Shown here: piece by piece, positions 60,195 to 64,000 of the stretch | How positions within the stretch are numbered: the stretch's first letter is position 1 | How the letters are laid out: every line of letters starts with the position of its first letter | Assembly (NCBI GenBank): GCA_000499405.2 | Contig: HG738140.1 | Span: forward strand, 10,753,560 to 10,817,559 | Origin: Onchocerca volvulus | Lineage: Eukaryota; Nematoda; Chromadorea; Rhabditida; Onchocercidae | Direction: 5' to 3' | DNA: 64,000 nt | Translations under genes and position numbers: made by a program | The notes under the pieces: generated by a model | Databases searched by the model: none | Told to the model about the DNA's origin: nothing | The model's input: the letters and a program-made list of their open reading frames with translations, nothing else

Positions 60195-62407
60195 ATTAAT
60201 AATTCAGAAAGGTCATAGATCAACGATAAGGCGTCGATAATGGAGCCTGAGTAATATTATCTCTTGACAATGGTAATGTTGCGAACGGTGTTCATTTTTT
60301 TGTTATACGTTATGCATTGTGGTTTCAATATTTCTGTGATAATATTATATAAGAATTTTTTGTTAGACATGCCATCGCCTGTTTTTTCCTAGGATCGGTC
60401 AACTTTCGGAACCTTTGAACATAATTTTTTTTGATAGGTTTCAGTGCTGTAATTAATTGCATGTGCAATAGACTCGATTAATTGCGCTTGATGATACCAT
60501 AACTTTTTCCTTCTCCACGGATATCTTTGGGAAGTGACTTGAAAGCCTAATTCTTAAATATCATATTGTTGTTGTTGATCGTAGGGAATTGCCGGTACTT
60601 TCATATTTGCATGTTTTTCATTTCTTTCATTAATTATATGTTCGTGGTCAAGTTGCCAAAATGTGTAAATTACTCTTATAAAGAGTATATTAACACTGCA
60701 CATAGTTCTCTCTTTTCTAGATTATTGTTTCTATTTAATTGTTTACAAAAACTTTTTTGTATTACTAAAACTTTTGTTGTCGGTGTAGGTTGTGATTGTA
60801 AAATATTGTAGATTTGGAGGGCTTGAAATTCAGTAATTGCTAGTTGTGATTATTTGATTGTGCTTTATAAATTTATTTTTTAAATAAATTTTCTAATAGC
60901 AAATTTCATTTTTTTGCGAAAAAATACATCTATGAAAGTGAAGTGACATCAAATATAGTACATCTTCCATTTTTCAAGTAACAAAGATCTTACACATAGC
61001 CATACATAAATCTTGCAAAGAAGAATCAAATTATCAATAATTTAATTGTTTTGTGCAAACTGTCACTGATTAAAAATATAAAGTGAAATGCAGTCAAGTT
61101 TGGGAAAATTCTGTTGAATGTTTTAATGAATTTGGAGTCCTAAAAGATTGGTTTAAGTATATTTTTCTACAGTAAAAGAAAGAGAAGGCAGATCTGCAAA
61201 ATTTTGCAAAAGGATGGTATTTCACCATCCATTTGTGTTGTGAACTTTCGAACGAGATTAGTTTTGCTCCATTAAGAGGATTAGGGAGGTCAATGGTCAA
61301 GGTGATTTGTGCAGGTCACAGAGTCTTCCTTGCCAAATGAAATAATATATCTGTGTTTGTTGTAAAAGGACTTCTCTTTTGTAGACAAAGTTTCTACATA
61401 TCAAATATATTGTTTTCGTCTTTTATGTAATTATTTCAATAATACCCAGCAGAAATGGAGTTTTGGGAGAACTATTCCCTGATTCCAAATTGCAAATTTA
61501 TTTCTGAAATCTATAATAATTAAGTTGAATTAGTCAATTATTGTTCAAGATTTCTCAGTTAGATTTTTCCTCCTCTATTCTTCTTATTATTTTGTATTTT
61601 CATAAAAGATCTTTTCAAAAATCTCATTTGGAATCGCTAAAATATCCATCTTAACTTGAAAAAAAAAAAGGAAAAGAAAAAAAAACCATTATAAACACAA
61701 AACGAATAAAATGGTTATCCTACTAACTATTCAAAGGTTTTTTTACATGTCTATCAATCGATCGCACATCGATTATTCCTTCTTATTATTAATATTCTTG
61801 GAGCGTTTTTCACTTTTTTTTCCAATGAATGCTATAAAACATATCTTCTCATCATTACTTCGAAATGGGAACATTAAATACGGTCATTTTTCCATGTTTT
61901 TCATTATGTGAAATTATCAATTCCCAACATGATTTAGGATAAATTTTAAATGAAATGCGCGATTTCTGAAATAATGACTGCAGGTATCCCAACTTCTACT
62001 CGTGTTTAATTCATCCTACACGGAATTCTTTTACACTTTCCGACAAATTTTGAAACTTTTTTTCTTTCAAATAAAAAAAAAAGCGTTGTAAACAGAAGCG
62101 CAATATATTCCGAAAAATAGATTAGCAAAAAATAGATTTCACTTGGGTATTATTTGGAAATAATTAAAATACAATTGTAATGACCATAATCAAAAATGAC
62201 AACACCAGCGCTGAAAACTAAAGACGGGAAAATGAAGAGTTAAGATGGAAATGAATAATAATCAAATGTCTGCTCTGATCAATTTGTATCTTTGGTCACT
62301 TGCAATGGAAATTGAAATGATGACTATTGATTAGTATTTGTTATTAAGGTTTGGAATGATCAATATAAGCTGTTGAAAAAAGTAAGTAATCAATATGAGA
62401 ACAAAAC
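60195..62407. other. 3' flank of cki-1 and intergenic; no gene recognised
   Basis: AT-rich. Possible AATAAA signals occur near 60887. Open frames at 60566-60811 and 61711-61911 are hydrophobic, AT-driven and lack splice context. Confidence 0.45.
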
Positions 62408-62840
62408 GCATGAGAAAGTTCCTGGATTTTTAGGATTTGCAGTGGACGGCAATAACATAATAGGTCGAGTGTGTAGCACTATCTAATGTCATTTGAATGT
62501 TTATCTGTTTCTCTATTCAATGTCAATACAAGTACAGAATGCATGAGAAAATTCCTGGATTTCTAGGATTTGCGATGGTCGGCGAACACTGCTAGCTAGT
62601 GTCTTCAGTTCAAGATTTCGATTTCTTTGCCCATCCCTCTATATAGTAATTAATGGCATTTGAATGTTTACCTACTTCCCTATTCAATAGTTCGTTTGAA
62701 AAAATGGCGAGTAGTAACAGAGAAGAGCGCAGTGTTCTCATTTTGTTAAAATTAATTATCAAATAGAAATAATTTGCGGTGGACGGCGCGGCAACATAAT
62801 AGGAATTACAAAGAATGGACGAGCATGTAGCGCAAATTAG
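62408..62840 (+). repeat. Degenerate direct-repeat cluster
   Basis: GCATGAGAAA-TTCCTGGATT is repeated at 62408 and 62541. CATTTGAATGTTTA and CTATTCAAT are repeated at 62490 and 62657, and a TTTGC-GTGGACGGC to AACATAATAGG segment at 62436 and 62771. The order suggests two to three imperfect units of roughly 130-170 bp, probably an old tandem duplication of a mobile-element fragment. An 18-codon frame starting MASSNREERSV sits inside. Confidence 0.65.
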
Positions 62841-64000
62841 ATTTATCTTCAAGGTTAATTATTGATGGTACCTAAGCTGTAATGAATGGAAAAGCATTGA
62901 AAGGTGATTCTATTTGTGTATGTAATTATACTCATAATTAGACATGTCTTGTCTTGCCTTCGTCGGGTGGCATTAATTCTGTTTGATGCCTTTTATCATA
63001 AATTCGGAAAATTGAAGCATTTTTGCTACAACTAATTGAATAGTGAGAAAATAAATCGTTGAAGTCGTTTCTCGTGCATATTAGTTTAGTCATCGGGGCG
63101 CCGTACAATGTTGAAAATATTTGTTTGAGAGAGGGAAGAAGTAAGGGGCTACGATTGAATGACAAAAAATTAAAGATTGCTTCAATTGTTGATCGAATAG
63201 AAAACATGGGTTTGTTTATAATGAACAAAGATCAAAAGCAAACTTTCGCCCAGAAATTAGGGTGAATGAATACTAAATCAAAGATGAGATATTTAATTTA
63301 TAATCCGGAAATTTGCTAGATTGTGCAAATATCACATTTTGTCTAAATTAACAAACCAGTAACCATAATAAGTGGTTGACAGTGGGAATGAATAATAACG
63401 TTCAAAAACAACGAAAATGTATTATTATGTTGATGAATTGTGATGAAAAAAATGTTCGAGAAGATGAACGAATAGAGGAATAGACAGGTAGATGGTTGAA
63501 AAAAAAAAACAAAAAACGCATAAAAATAACTTTTTTTCATATGCATAAAAACACATCTGCTATTATCACCAATAAGCTTCTATAAAGCTTATTTTGCATA
63601 AAAAGATATGCTCTCAAACGGAAAAGCTTTTATTAAGCAGCATCAAAAGAACCGCTTTCAATAGGTACCCTCAGCAGGTTCCAAGATTTCTTCACCTTTT
63701 CATCCATGTTCCATGTTCTAATTATGCAAATCAAGTGTGAGGACAGAACACATCCATTTGGAGAAGCCGAAAAGAACAAAAGAATATTACTCGGACAGCA
63801 GGTTAAAGGTCAAGCTCAGGTCGTAGTGGACCGATTTAATGTTTTCGCTGCTTTCCGAAAATTTTATCAAATTTTGGAATATATAGAGCAGAAATAATAC
63901 AAAATAAAGTTTTGTTCAAAGATACTTCCAAATATCTACATCATAATGTCGAATTCTTAATTTCTCGTTTCCCTTATGAATATCCTCTGAACAAAGCAAC
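62841..64000. other. No gene recognised
   Basis: Open frames at 63059-63265 (ending LNDKKLKIASIVDRIENM) and 63706-63897 (HPFGEAEKNKRILLGQQVKG) look moderately protein-like but have no splice partners or family match. A 9-bp inverted repeat (AATAAGCTT/AAGCTTATT) lies near 63571-63593. Confidence 0.4.

Noticed and set aside
1..64000. tRNA, rRNA, CRISPR arrays or bacterial (Wolbachia-like) insertions
   Set aside because: No A/B-box pairs with cloverleaf potential, no rRNA-like blocks, no regularly spaced repeats, and no long intron-free bacterial-type genes were seen by eye.

Overview
The window reads as nuclear DNA from a parasitic nematode, most likely a filarial (Onchocercidae-type) worm. 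It is strongly AT-rich. Genes are split into many small exons whose introns end in T-rich TTTCAG or TTTTAG sites. Three start codons sit just downstream of an unpaired 3' splice site of the kind used for spliced-leader trans-splicing, and an almost perfect copy of the 22-nt nematode SL1 leader lies at 2698-2719. The family names are recognitions made by eye; no search was run.

Layout. 1-3.8 kb: no intact gene; a crotonase-like fragment, the SL1-like sequence, and a repeat block with palindromic 23-bp units and a TATA box. 3.85-7.78 kb (+): NPL4/NPLOC4, cofactor of CDC-48/p97. 9.47-12.2 kb: a cluster of broken Helitron rolling-circle transposons, including a 3'-to-5' tandem junction. 12.4-13.86 kb (+): an unrecognised cysteine-rich protein. 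14.8-18.95 kb (-): TDP-43 (tdp-1), nine exons. 20.3-25.95 kb (+): CDK11 (PITSLRE kinase), about 18 exons, divergently arranged with tdp-1. 27.1-27.66 kb (+): a possible small secreted protein. 27.76-30.84 kb (-): TMEM144, ten exons. 30.9-38.0 kb: mostly empty, with exon-like patches on the minus strand. 38.0-41.1 kb (-): WDR31, eleven exons. 41.1-58.8 kb: about 17.7 kb without a recognisable gene, holding a 19-bp inverted repeat, microsatellites and islands richer in GC and purine. 58.8-60.2 kb (+): a p21/p27 (Kip/Cip) CDK inhibitor, cki-1. 60.2-64 kb: no gene recognised; a degenerate direct-repeat cluster.

How they fit together. The genes look like independent housekeeping or regulatory genes rather than one pathway. 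tdp-1 and cdk-11 (both linked to RNA processing) share a 1.35-kb divergent intergenic region, and cki-1 lies at the end of a long empty stretch that could hold its control elements. Exon joins below were checked by reading-frame phase. They close exactly for tdp-1, WDR31, cki-1 and most of NPL4. CDK11 has one weak junction, and TMEM144 is off by exactly one base at one junction.
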